From: Paraeggerthella hongkongensis
GTDB lineage: Bacteria > Actinomycetota > Coriobacteriia > Coriobacteriales > Eggerthellaceae
DNA length: 64,000 bases
NCBI RefSeq assembly: GCF_003726035.1
Contig: NZ_QICD01000004.1
Span: 1-64,000 of the forward strand
Reading direction: 5' to 3'
The position numbers and the translations under genes were made by a program. Below, piece after piece: positions 8,420 to 16,266 of this stretch (positions are counted from its first letter, which is position 1; each line of letters starts with the position of its first letter). The notes below the pieces were generated by a model, which ran no database searches, was not told the origin of the DNA, and saw only the letters and a list, made by a program, of their open reading frames with translations.

Positions 8420-8890
8420 TTATGCTTCAGCCATGCCCTGCTTGAAGTCGATGATCTTCTGACGCGCGTCATCGCAACCCGTGCCCAGCATTTGAACAGC
8501 CAAGATAGCGGCGTTCTTCGCGCCGTTGATAGCCACGCACGCTACGGGAACGCCGGAAGGCATCTGCACCATGGAAAGAAGAGAGTCCAATCCGCCCAGG
8601 TCGCTGGTCTTCATGGGAACGGTGATAACCGGATTCGGCGTGTATGCCGCCACCACGCCGCCCAGGTGGGCCGCCTTGCCCGCTGCGGCCACAATCACGC
8701 GGATTCCGCGCTCGTGCGCCGAAGATGCCCACTCATGCACTTCGGCCGGCTTGCGATGAGCGCTCGCAACCTTCACTTCATAGGGAATGCCGAACTCGTC
8801 CAACTGCTTCATGCACGGCTCCATGGCCGGCATGTCGCTTTCGGATCCCATGATAATGCCCACAAGCGGGCTCTTCTGTTCGCAAGACAT
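8420..8890 (-). CDS. purE: N5-carboxyaminoimidazole ribonucleotide mutase
   Basis: Purine biosynthesis: converts N5-CAIR to CAIR in the cytoplasm. 156 residues, standard class I size. Signatures: GIIMGSESDMP at 11-21, SAHRKP near 43-48 and the core AAGKAAHLGG with GGVVAAYTPNPVI. ATG start with GAAGGAG upstream. No purK follows; other purine genes in the window (purD, purA) are about 17-19 kb away, so the pathway is scattered. Followed by a stable hairpin. Confidence 0.95.
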   Translation of the reverse strand: MSCEQKSPLVGIIMGSESDMPAMEPCMKQLDEFGIPYEVKVASAHRKPAEVHEWASSAHERGIRVIVAAAGKAAHLGGVVAAYTPNPVITVPMKTSDLGGLDSLLSMVQMPSGVPVACVAINGAKNAAILAVQMLGTGCDDARQKIIDFKQGMAEA

Positions 8891-8968
8891 GGCTGCTCCT
8901 TCTCCTCGTTCGCGCCACAGCGCGGATCCCGCGCGCGATGCGTCTGTTTTCGTTCGCCTGCAAGTGTA

Positions 8969-9595
8969 TCATCCGACGATGCGACGAATGACGTCCTCCA
9001 CGTCCTCTGCCGACATAAGCCCTTCGGACGGATTTCGCGCCGCGCGAGACAACGCGAACTTCGCTGCCTCCAACGCCTCCGAAACCACGATGCCCGCCTC
9101 TTCGGAAGACGACAAAAGCTCGGGGCATGTGCGTAGCTGCGGGTGTTCGTCCAGATACGAAGCTACAAGCGTCCTGAAATCAGCCACGAATTCAAATGCG
9201 TTGTCCAGGAACATCTTCATAAGCGACGGGGTGTCTTTCACCAAGGCAACGCGAAGCGATGATACGTCGCTCTCCCAATCGAACGATTCAACTACCTGCA
9301 AGAACAGCGTCAGCGTGGCGGTGAACATGGTAGCGGGCATCAGGCGGTCGAGCGCCGCATGAACCGCATCAGGGTCAAGGTTGTATGTGCCAATGCCCAC
9401 GATTGCGGCGTCTTTCGTAGGGAAATAATTGAAGAACGTGCCTTGAGACACCTGAGCGCGTTCGGAAATCTGCGCAACCGTTATATTGTCGTACCCTCGC
9501 TCTTGCACCAGCGTGATAGCCGCACGCTCGATAGCCGCGCGCGTTGCACGGCGCTTTCGCTCGCGCAAACCGTGCGGAGCCGCATCGTTAGGCAT
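8969..9595 (-). CDS. TetR/AcrR family transcriptional regulator
   Basis: Dimeric repressor type. 208 residues. The N-terminal helix-turn-helix spans roughly 10-55, with ITVAQISERAQVSQGTFFNYF as the DNA-reading part and the usual FPTKD after it. The C-terminal ligand domain is not recognisable. ATG chosen with AAGGG 7 bases upstream. Divergent from tatA. A 15-bp palindrome TTATAGTGACTATAA (9680-9694) in the shared region is a natural operator, suggesting autoregulation and control of tatA. Inducer unknown. Confidence 0.88.
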   Translation of the reverse strand: MPNDAAPHGLRERKRRATRAAIERAAITLVQERGYDNITVAQISERAQVSQGTFFNYFPTKDAAIVGIGTYNLDPDAVHAALDRLMPATMFTATLTLFLQVVESFDWESDVSSLRVALVKDTPSLMKMFLDNAFEFVADFRTLVASYLDEHPQLRTCPELLSSSEEAGIVVSEALEAAKFALSRAARNPSEGLMSAEDVEDVIRRIVG

Positions 9596-9679
9596 AGTCA
9601 ACCCTTCGTTCGCAATGTTGATTCGAATTATACGAAGCCGTGCTGAACCTTACAGCAATATTGTTGTTTACTTATAAAA

Positions 9680-9712
9680 TTATAGTGACTATAAATTTAA
9701 TGTTGCTATAAT
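9680..9712 (+). promoter_or_regulatory. tatA promoter with overlapping palindromic operator
   Basis: -10 TATAAT at 9707-9712 with a weak -35 GTGACT at 9685-9690 (16 bp). The -35 lies inside a perfect 7+1+7 palindrome, 9680-9694, which also overlaps TATAAT on the opposite strand facing the TetR gene. The layout fits repression by the TetR protein. Confidence 0.6.
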
Positions 9713-9793
9713 GCAAGTCAAATGCACGCAATCGCGCAAACGCGCGCGCAGAGAACCACTCAGCACGGAAGCTTGCTCAAGAAGGAGTGCAGT

Positions 9794-9970
9794 ATGAGGA
9801 TATTCGGCATGGGAATGCCTGAACTTGTTTTGATTCTGGTAGCCGTCTTGCTTATCTTCGGTCCGAAAAATCTGCCCAAACTAGGAGCCATGCTCGGCCG
9901 AGGCGTGAAGAAGCTGCGCGGTCGCGTCGAAGACGACGACATGGAACCGAGCGCCAAGCAAGGAGCGTAA
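9794..9970 (+). CDS. tatA: Twin-arginine translocase subunit TatA/TatE
   Basis: Pore-forming subunit of the Tat exporter for folded proteins. 58 residues, near the minimum for the family. One N-terminal membrane helix (about 8-22), the hallmark hinge [10 protein letters not shown] at 22-31, and an amphipathic helix rich in Lys/Arg; the acidic tail is very short. ATG start 5-6 bases after AAGGAG. No tatC or tatB nearby, so it is an orphan subunit gene. Divergent TetR gene and operator suggest regulated supply. Confidence 0.93.
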   Translation: MRIFGMGMPELVLILVAVLLIFGPKNLPKLGAMLGRGVKKLRGRVEDDDMEPSAKQGA

Positions 9971-10002
9971 CGTCGCTTTTAACCGCATTTGCTTTATGCC
10001 CC

Positions 10003-10033
10003 CGAAAACGTCCCGATCACCGGGGCGTTTTCG
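10003..10033 (+). terminator. Terminator after tatA
   Basis: Stem CGAAAACG/CGTTTTCG with an inner GTCCC/GGGGC stack (10003-10033), 33 bp after the tatA stop. The arm itself supplies the T-rich 3' side, so it can work on both strands. Confidence 0.7.
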
Positions 10034-10122
10034 TATACAAGAGCCGGTAAAACCGGGCGTGCGAGCAGAAACTCGCAACATCCAGCGCCGACCACCTGAT
10101 CAATGGCAGAAACCCAGATATG

Positions 10123-10147
10123 AAAAAGCGCCCCGAATGGGGCGCTT
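10123..10147 (-). terminator. Terminator of tRNA-Phe
   Basis: On the minus strand GCGCCCC-ATTC-GGGGCGC followed by TTTTT, 11-13 bp after the tRNA 3' end. Textbook intrinsic terminator. Confidence 0.85.
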
Positions 10148-10157
10148 CGCAATGCAA

Positions 10158-10233
10158 TGGTGGTCGGAGGGGGACTTGAACCCTCGGCACGCGGATTTTC
10201 AGTCCGCTGCTCTACCAACTGAGCTACCCGACC
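10158..10233 (-). tRNA. tRNA-Phe (GAA)
   Basis: 76-nt cloverleaf on the minus strand. Acceptor GGTCGGG pairs with TCCGACC, D arm GCTC/GAGC, anticodon loop CTGAAAA giving GAA, T loop TTCAAGT. The CCA end is encoded (10158-10160). Confidence 0.96.
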
Positions 10234-10296
10234 ATTTCGCTATCCGTAAAGGACGCGGATTGATATTTTACCGATGTATCCGCCTGCGGTCAAGCC

Positions 10297-10899
10297 CTAC
10301 TTTGCGCTTTTCTCAACAAGGCCCCCAAGATTCGTGGAGCCGTTCGTCGTTTCAAGGTACGTAACGTTGAACATCGAGGCCACGCTTTCGACCGACCCAT
10401 TCGCCAACAGCTTCCCTGTCATGGAAAAGTTCGTAATCTCGCACCGATAAGCGCCGTTCTCCAACGCTCGAACCACATCAAGGGCGGCGCCGTAACTGGA
10501 AGTCGTAAACGAAACCGTCACCGGACGACGAACCAGCTGCCCGTCGAGCATAGGCTGCTCGAACTTCAGATCGTACGTAATAGCAGAAGCCATCAAGGCG
10601 TTGAGCTGGTCAAGCTCGTTTTTCAAGTTGTCGTACACCGCCACCTCGGGTACCGGCTGCTGCCTGCCCAGCTCATCCAGCTCGGTTTGCATACGCTGAC
10701 GAACGCTTGCCAACATAGTCTGCTGGTCAACTTGCAATTGGATGTCTTCAAGCTGCTGCTCGTTAGCAGCCACGGTATCGGCTACGCTCTTCACCACAAA
10801 AAAGTAGTAGCAGGCACCCACCAGCAGAACGACGAGCACTAGCAGCAGGCCCTTCTCGCGACCGGAGAACGAGCGATTCAATAAACTACGCCGCGCCAT
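10297..10899 (-). CDS. pilO: PilO-like type IV pilus inner-membrane protein
   Basis: Alignment-complex component of the pilus machine, anchored in the membrane. 200 residues: a short basic N-terminus, one membrane helix (about 17-36, LLLVLVVLLVGACYYFF), a coiled coil (about 40-85) and a small alpha/beta domain, the PilO architecture. ATG start; it overlaps the end of the pilN-like gene by 14 bases. Last gene of the pilus operon. Identity rests on topology and gene order more than on sequence. Confidence 0.75.
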   Translation of the reverse strand: MARRSLLNRSFSGREKGLLLVLVVLLVGACYYFFVVKSVADTVAANEQQLEDIQLQVDQQTMLASVRQRMQTELDELGRQQPVPEVAVYDNLKNELDQLNALMASAITYDLKFEQPMLDGQLVRRPVTVSFTTSSYGAALDVVRALENGAYRCEITNFSMTGKLLANGSVESVASMFNVTYLETTNGSTNLGGLVEKSAK

Positions 10900-11563
10900 T
10901 GCTGCCTCCCTTCTTCGCCGCGCCGCCCTGCGCTTCCGTCATCGCCTTGTCAGCCGCCTGGTCAAGCGCGCCCCTGAAGGTTATCTCGATGGTAGCCGAC
11001 GCAACCGCGTCGGCTTCTCCTTGCGCGGTGGAAACCGTTACGTGCGCCACGCGATCGTCGCCTTCCAGGTCTTGGACCAGGTGCGACACCTTGGTAAGAT
11101 CCACTCCTAAACAGGTAACGGTCGCTTTGTTTCCCGACACCTTCAGCGAAGACAAGTACCCCACGCTCAATACCTTCTGTTCCAGCAAATCGAGCACCGT
11201 ATCGCGGTCAACCAGGTTCATCTCCTCTTCGGAAAGCCCTGTGACCACGTATCGAGCGTACTGCTTGTTCAGTTCTGCGTAGTCGGCGTTCTGCTCCTTC
11301 AGCGCATCAAGCTGGGCTTGCGCGGCTGCAACGTCTCGACCGCTTGCCGCACTTGCAGCTAGCGGGTCCACAACCGCAAACTTGGCAAACAGGGCAATCA
11401 GCACCAAGCCTATTGCGAACAAGGCAACAGAGGTCGCACGCGACCCACGCTGCTGTTCGACCGCCACAAGGTTGATGAACGTTTTCGTGGGATAGGAATC
11501 CTTCTTCGCCGAAGACGAGAGCCCTTTGATGGAAACCGGTTTCTTCAGATCCACGCCCCTCAC
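10886..11563 (-). CDS. pilN: PilN-like type IV pilus assembly protein
   Basis: Bitopic partner of PilM and PilO. 225 residues from a GTG that overlaps the pilM stop (GTGA); a second GTG nine bases on (11554) is also possible. A conserved-looking FINLVAVEQQRGSR, like the PilN motif that docks on PilM, precedes a single membrane helix at roughly 50-70. A coiled coil (about 75-105) and a ferredoxin-like periplasmic-type domain with SLKVSGNKATVTC follow. Ala/Gly/Lys-rich tail. Confidence 0.78.
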   Translation of the reverse strand: MRGVDLKKPVSIKGLSSSAKKDSYPTKTFINLVAVEQQRGSRATSVALFAIGLVLIALFAKFAVVDPLAASAASGRDVAAAQAQLDALKEQNADYAELNKQYARYVVTGLSEEEMNLVDRDTVLDLLEQKVLSVGYLSSLKVSGNKATVTCLGVDLTKVSHLVQDLEGDDRVAHVTVSTAQGEADAVASATIEITFRGALDQAADKAMTEAQGGAAKKGGSNGAA

Positions 11564-12552
11564 CTCGCATTCCTGGTAGCGCCCACGGCGGCCGGGCACA
11601 AGGCGCGCAAGTCGCGATCACTTGTGGTGAAGGGCATAAGGTCGATAATGGGGCGAAGCTCGATGTTCGTGTGGGCGTCGACGGTTTCCATAAGAGGCTC
11701 CAGCAGTGCTCCGCCGCCGCAGCAATACGCCACCTCGATAGCTGTCGTAGGATTATTGAAGCTGTAGAAGTTCAAAGCCCTTCCAAGCTCCACGGCAATG
11801 GACGCGTATATCGACCGGACTTCCTCGGAATGTTGCGCGTCCTCGAAATCCGCCAACTTGTACTTCACAGCAACATGCTCGTCAACGCCGCGTTCGCGGG
11901 CGAGTGCACGATCGATATCCATCCCGCCGATTTCAATAGAACGAGCAACGTCGTACATTCCATCCAAGAAGAAATGCAGCTTCGTGGCGCGATACGAAAA
12001 GTCGATGACGCAGCAATTCTGAAACGCAATCGGGTTTTTCCTGATCAGATTCTGAAACGCCGCCTGCTCGGGCAGCGCAACACGCAATCGCAAGCCGGCA
12101 CAACGAAACAGCTCCTCAAAGTCGGCGATCGTCTGCCGAGGCGATGCCACGGCCAAAAGATCCATGGTTTCAGGCGTTCCGTCCGGAGCTTCGTTCATGG
12201 AGAGCACGGCGTAATCGTACAGGTACCGGTCTTTTCCTTGCGCTATGTAATCGCGAAACTCGTAAGGAAGGTTGAGCTTCAGCTCTTTCTCGGCCATGGC
12301 GGGCAGCGTAAGCCGACGCACTAGATTGTCGGCCGCAGGAAGCACCAACGCAACGTCCCTGGAAACACCGCCTACGCTTTTGGCCAGGCTTTTTATGAAA
12401 TCGGCCATGGCGTCGCGACTCACGATGCGACCGTCGACAACAAGGCCCTCGGGAAGGGACTCCACTACCACCTTTTTAACAACATCCCCCTCGCAAACCG
12501 CAAGCTTGATGCTGCTTTCGCCGATGTCGACGCCTGTGCACGTTTTGCCCAT
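11560..12552 (-). CDS. pilM: PilM-like actin-fold pilus assembly ATPase
   Basis: Cytoplasmic actin/FtsA-like protein that binds the N-terminus of PilN and links it to the pilus motor. 330 residues. Begins CTGVDIGESSIKLAV, the phosphate-1 loop typical of PilM; VIDFSYRATKLHFFLDG is the second phosphate loop, and CCGGGALLEPL the adenosine motif. ATG at 12552 chosen for AAGGA 10 bases before it and because the motif starts at residue 5. Followed directly by the pilN-like gene. Confidence 0.88.
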   Translation of the reverse strand: MGKTCTGVDIGESSIKLAVCEGDVVKKVVVESLPEGLVVDGRIVSRDAMADFIKSLAKSVGGVSRDVALVLPAADNLVRRLTLPAMAEKELKLNLPYEFRDYIAQGKDRYLYDYAVLSMNEAPDGTPETMDLLAVASPRQTIADFEELFRCAGLRLRVALPEQAAFQNLIRKNPIAFQNCCVIDFSYRATKLHFFLDGMYDVARSIEIGGMDIDRALARERGVDEHVAVKYKLADFEDAQHSEEVRSIYASIAVELGRALNFYSFNNPTTAIEVAYCCGGGALLEPLMETVDAHTNIELRPIIDLMPFTTSDRDLRALCPAAVGATRNAR

Positions 12553-12584
12553 GCGGCGTGTTCCTTTCAACCTTCTTTTGAACC

Positions 12585-13493
12585 CTACAAGAACAATCCC
12601 GTATACCACGTAAGCGCCGCCGGTCCTGCCAGCAACGTCAGCACCGTTGCGAAAGAAATAGCGGGACCGAACGGGATCGCCTTTGTCCGGAAGTTTTCAG
12701 AACCCGAATTCACCATGCCGTCTGCAACGGCATCGGGCGAAGCGGAAAGCCCCCGGACAAGGGCGAACACCAAGCCAGCAATGCAAGCGATCAACAAGTT
12801 CAGCAACGAACCGGCCAATCCCAGAAACAACCCCACCGCAAACAAGAGCTTTACGTCGCCGCCGCCCAGGGAAGCGCGCTTTGTCACGGCATCGAACACG
12901 ATCGAGAACAACAGGATGCCACCGCCTACGCCAAGGCCGCCTGCCAAGCCGTCGAGCGCAACCGACGCCCACCCGAAACCCGTCAAGGAAACGAACAGGC
13001 TGCCCACGCCAAAGCTTCCGTTTGCCGGAGGAGCCATGAACCCTACGGAAGCCGCCCAAACGAGCAGGGCCGCGATAACGAACCCGTTCGGGATGGTAAA
13101 CGTGTCTAGGTCGACCAAAGCCGCGCCCATGAGAATGGTCGCAAGCGCCATGTACGCCAGCATAGGAATGCCGAAGCCATGCACCACCGCAAGCGCAACG
13201 AACACGATTGCCATAACAACCTCGACAAGCGCGTAACGAGGGCTGATCGGGGCTTTGCAATGACGGCATCGGCCCTTCAAGGCCAACCACGACACGATAG
13301 GCACCAGATCAAGCGGGCCGAGCGCATGGTCGCACGCCGGACAATGGCTGCGGCCATGCAGGACGCTTTCGCCGTGCACCATGCGCCATGCCAAGCAGTT
13401 GATGAAGCTGCCCATGCACGCGCCAAGGAGGGCGACCATCCCCAGAAGGATGGCCGCCTCACCTGGCGTGAAAATGTTGATGGGGAGGGACAA
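12585..13493 (-). CDS. pilD: Prepilin peptidase / N-methyltransferase (A24)
   Basis: Membrane aspartyl protease that cleaves prepilins after Gly and methylates the new N-terminus. 302 residues with about eight membrane segments. The N-terminal Cys4 zinc motif is present (CPAC...CRHC, near 52-80). Catalytic aspartates lie in VDLDTFTIPN (about 136-145) and GGGDVKLL (about 212-219). The start is a TTG overlapping the pilin stop (TAATTG) with no clear Shine-Dalgarno, so coupling to the pilin gene is likely; a downstream ATG (residue 19) cannot be excluded. Serves the five prepilin-like proteins of this operon. Confidence 0.92.
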   Translation of the reverse strand: MSLPINIFTPGEAAILLGMVALLGACMGSFINCLAWRMVHGESVLHGRSHCPACDHALGPLDLVPIVSWLALKGRCRHCKAPISPRYALVEVVMAIVFVALAVVHGFGIPMLAYMALATILMGAALVDLDTFTIPNGFVIAALLVWAASVGFMAPPANGSFGVGSLFVSLTGFGWASVALDGLAGGLGVGGGILLFSIVFDAVTKRASLGGGDVKLLFAVGLFLGLAGSLLNLLIACIAGLVFALVRGLSASPDAVADGMVNSGSENFRTKAIPFGPAISFATVLTLLAGPAALTWYTGLFL

Positions 13494-13892
13494 TTAGGGC
13501 GCAGGGGTCAGATTTTCACCTTCGACCTTCGCTTTAATGGTCCAGGTACCGTCATCATTCTTGGTCGCCTTATCTTCGGGGTTGGTGCTTTCTTCAATAG
13601 CCACGTCGCCCAAATCTCCCTCTTTGCTCACCGTCGCCGTTGCTTGATACTTTTTGGTGAGATCATATTTACCCTGGCCCGTACCCTCATTCAGCATAAT
13701 CGTAGAAGCCGCCTGAACCTTTACCGTGCGAATATTAGCATTCCCCACCGCCTCATCCGCTTTACCTAACGCACCCGTGAACACCGGCACGGCGATCGCG
13801 ACCAGCACGAGCACGATCGCAACCACGATCAGCAGCTCGGCCAGCGTAAAGCCGCCCTTCTCCTCGCGAATCTTCTTGATCATTTCCTTCAT
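13494..13892 (-). CDS. Major-type prepilin (type IV pilin)
   Basis: Structural pilin. 132 residues. A charged leader of 14 residues ends GG|FTLAE, so cleavage is predicted between Gly14 and Phe15 with the essential Glu at mature position 5. A long hydrophobic helix LLIVVAIVLVLVAIAVPV follows, then a small, acidic, Thr-rich C-terminal domain lacking cysteines. ATG start with AAAGGA 7 bases upstream. Its short length and position between pilC and the peptidase gene suit the major pilin. The roughly 100-bp gap upstream, with AT-rich DNA, may carry an internal promoter. Confidence 0.93.
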   Translation of the reverse strand: MKEMIKKIREEKGGFTLAELLIVVAIVLVLVAIAVPVFTGALGKADEAVGNANIRTVKVQAASTIMLNEGTGQGKYDLTKKYQATATVSKEGDLGDVAIEESTNPEDKATKNDDGTWTIKAKVEGENLTPAP

Positions 13893-13989
13893 AGTTGTTC
13901 CTTTCTCCTTATCCAGCACGTTCGTCGTGCCAAATTCACGTTATATTCTGCACAATGCAACGAAAGTAAGTCATAGCTTATCTATTTCA

Positions 13990-15198
13990 TTACATTGCAG
14001 CATACATGGTAAACAGCGGCAAGTACAACGCCACCACAATGAAGCCCGCAAATATCGCCATCAGAACCAGCAGGGTCGGCTCCATAAGCGAAAGCGCGCG
14101 GTCGGTCACGCGTTGCGTTTCGCTATCGTAAAACGACCCCATGGTTTCCAAAGTCTCTTCAAGCTCTCCGGTATGTTCGCCCACAGTGGTCATCTCGATA
14201 AGCGTGCGCGGGAACCAGCGGCAGTCGACCATGCATTCGCCCAGCGTCCGTCCTTCCTCCAACCCTGCTTCCATACGCCCCACTTCGCGCGACAGCACGT
14301 AGTTGTCCATCACGCGAGACGTCACCGACACCGCACGAGGCATGGAAAGCCCCGACGATATGAGCATGGCCATGGTGTTCGCAAACTGCGAAGCACCCGA
14401 GTACTTTCCTATCACGCCAAGAACCGGCAGGTTCAGCCGCATCTTCGCAAACTGCGTTTTCCCGGACTCGGTGGTGCTGTACAGCTTGACACCCAGCACC
14501 AACAACGCAACGATCACCAGCACAATCACGATGTTCGCCGAAACCCAGTTGGAGGAATCGATCAAGAACTGCGTGATGCCCGGCATGTCGCTTCCCAGCG
14601 ATGAAACCATGCCTGCTATGGCCGGCACCACCATCACCATCATCACCGCCACTACAACCACAGCAATGATCAACACGAAGATGGGATACGTAAGCGCGCT
14701 GGCCACCTTGGCAGCCACCTTGGATCGCTTGTCGTAATACGTGTGCAGCCGCGCGAAGCACTCGGGCAGGTGCCCGCTTTCCTCACCGGCGCGCACGGTC
14801 TCGATGAGCACGCGCGGCAGGTTCTCGCCCTTGTTTTCGAAGCTTTCAGCAAGCCCATGCCCCGCCGATACGTCGGCGGCAACTTCGACCAGCACGCGCT
14901 TGAGGTACTTGTCGGCGGTCTGGTCGGCCACCAACGACACCGCGCGCCCAATAGGCAAACCCGCTTTCAAAATGGTCGAGAACTGCGCGGCCATGATGGC
15001 GATGCTCTTCGTCTTCGCCTTCGGCTTGGTAATGTCCATAGTCAAGATGTTGGTACCCTTTTTAACCTCTTTGACGCTTTGGACCACGCGGCACAGTTCG
15101 CGGGCCTTTTCCATGGCCTCGATCTCGTCGAACGCCTCTACCACGCCGTTGATGCGCTGACCGTCGTTGGCAAGTCCCATGTACGTGTATGCAGGCAT
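13990..15198 (-). CDS. pilC: PilC/GspF family platform protein
   Basis: Polytopic membrane platform on which the pilus motor acts. 402 residues, standard size. Two GspF domains: cytoplasmic halves around 65-165 and 270-370, each followed by membrane segments. FSTILKAGLPIGRAVSL and FANTMAMLISSGLSMPRA are the paired motifs. ATG overlaps the pilT stop (TAATG). Confidence 0.95.
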   Translation of the reverse strand: MPAYTYMGLANDGQRINGVVEAFDEIEAMEKARELCRVVQSVKEVKKGTNILTMDITKPKAKTKSIAIMAAQFSTILKAGLPIGRAVSLVADQTADKYLKRVLVEVAADVSAGHGLAESFENKGENLPRVLIETVRAGEESGHLPECFARLHTYYDKRSKVAAKVASALTYPIFVLIIAVVVVAVMMVMVVPAIAGMVSSLGSDMPGITQFLIDSSNWVSANIVIVLVIVALLVLGVKLYSTTESGKTQFAKMRLNLPVLGVIGKYSGASQFANTMAMLISSGLSMPRAVSVTSRVMDNYVLSREVGRMEAGLEEGRTLGECMVDCRWFPRTLIEMTTVGEHTGELEETLETMGSFYDSETQRVTDRALSLMEPTLLVLMAIFAGFIVVALYLPLFTMYAAM

Positions 15199-16253
15199 TA
15201 GCGCGCATTCCTTCTCACGTAGTCTTCGTCGTACGCTGCGGCAACCGCCGTGTCCAGGCTGATGGCGCGCGTGCGCACCAACTGAATCAGCGCATTGTCC
15301 ATGGACACGCTGCCTGCCGCCGCCGAAGTGGCAAGCGAACTGGCAATCTGCGGCGTTTTCGCCTCGCGAATAAGGTTGCGAATAGCGGGCGTCACCATCA
15401 TGAGCTCGCAGGCCAATGCGCGGCCCGTCCCGTCGCGGCGCGGCAGCAGCTGCTGCGAAAGAACGGCCACCAGGCAGGTGGAAAGCTGCATGCGAATCTG
15501 CCGCTGCAATCCTTCGGGGAACACGTCCACCATGCGGTCGATAGAATCCGCCGCCGACTTCGTGTGCAACGTAGCCAGCACGAAGTGACCGGTTTCCGCA
15601 GCGGTCAGCGCCGTTTGAATGGTTTCCAAATCGCGCATCTCCCCAATAAGGATGACATCGGGGTCTTCGCGCAGAACGGCACGCAGGGCATCGTGGTAGC
15701 TAGCCGTATCCTGACCGATTTCGCGCTGAGAGATAATCGAGCGATCCGGCGTGTAGATGTACTCGATGGGGTCTTCCATGGTGATGATGTTCCGACCGCT
15801 CGCGTGGTTGATGCTGTCGATGAGCGCAGCCAACGTGGTCGACTTGCCGCTGCCCGTTTCACCCGTAACCACCACGATGCCGCGCTGGATGCGGGGGAAG
15901 TCGAGCACCGCAGGCGGAAGCCCCAGCGATTCGAGCGCGGGTATGACGTCGGACAAAAGGCGCAGGGCGGCGCTGACATGGCCTTGCTGCCGGAACAGGT
16001 TGATACGAACGCGCACGCCGGCAATAGTGGCGGCACGATCAAGCTCCCCCGAGCGCTTGATGCGCTCGAAATCGTCGCCGGCCAGCTGCCGTGCAAGCTG
16101 CTCGCAATCGTCATGAGTCAACGGCGCGTCGTCGGCGAATCCCGCGTTCGTCAATCGACCCGCAACGCGAAACTTGGCCGGAAGGCCGCATACCAGATGC
16201 ACGTCCGATGCCTGCGCACGATGCGCGGCGACTATGAGTTCCTCTACGTTCAT
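15198..16253 (-). CDS. pilT: PilT twitching-motility retraction ATPase
   Basis: Hexameric cytoplasmic ATPase that depolymerises the pilus. 351 residues. Walker A GETGSGKST, Asp box ITMEDPIEYIY, Walker B VILIGEMRD, His box TLHTKSAADSI and the PilT-typical LSTCLVAVLSQQLLP with AFEL-like region ACELMMVTPAIRNLIRE. ATG start. Its presence means the pilus is retractable (twitching, DNA uptake), unlike a pure secretion pseudopilus. Confidence 0.96.
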   Translation of the reverse strand: MNVEELIVAAHRAQASDVHLVCGLPAKFRVAGRLTNAGFADDAPLTHDDCEQLARQLAGDDFERIKRSGELDRAATIAGVRVRINLFRQQGHVSAALRLLSDVIPALESLGLPPAVLDFPRIQRGIVVVTGETGSGKSTTLAALIDSINHASGRNIITMEDPIEYIYTPDRSIISQREIGQDTASYHDALRAVLREDPDVILIGEMRDLETIQTALTAAETGHFVLATLHTKSAADSIDRMVDVFPEGLQRQIRMQLSTCLVAVLSQQLLPRRDGTGRALACELMMVTPAIRNLIREAKTPQIASSLATSAAAGSVSMDNALIQLVRTRAISLDTAVAAAYDEDYVRRNAR

Positions 16254-16266
16254 GAGCGGCTCCTTG

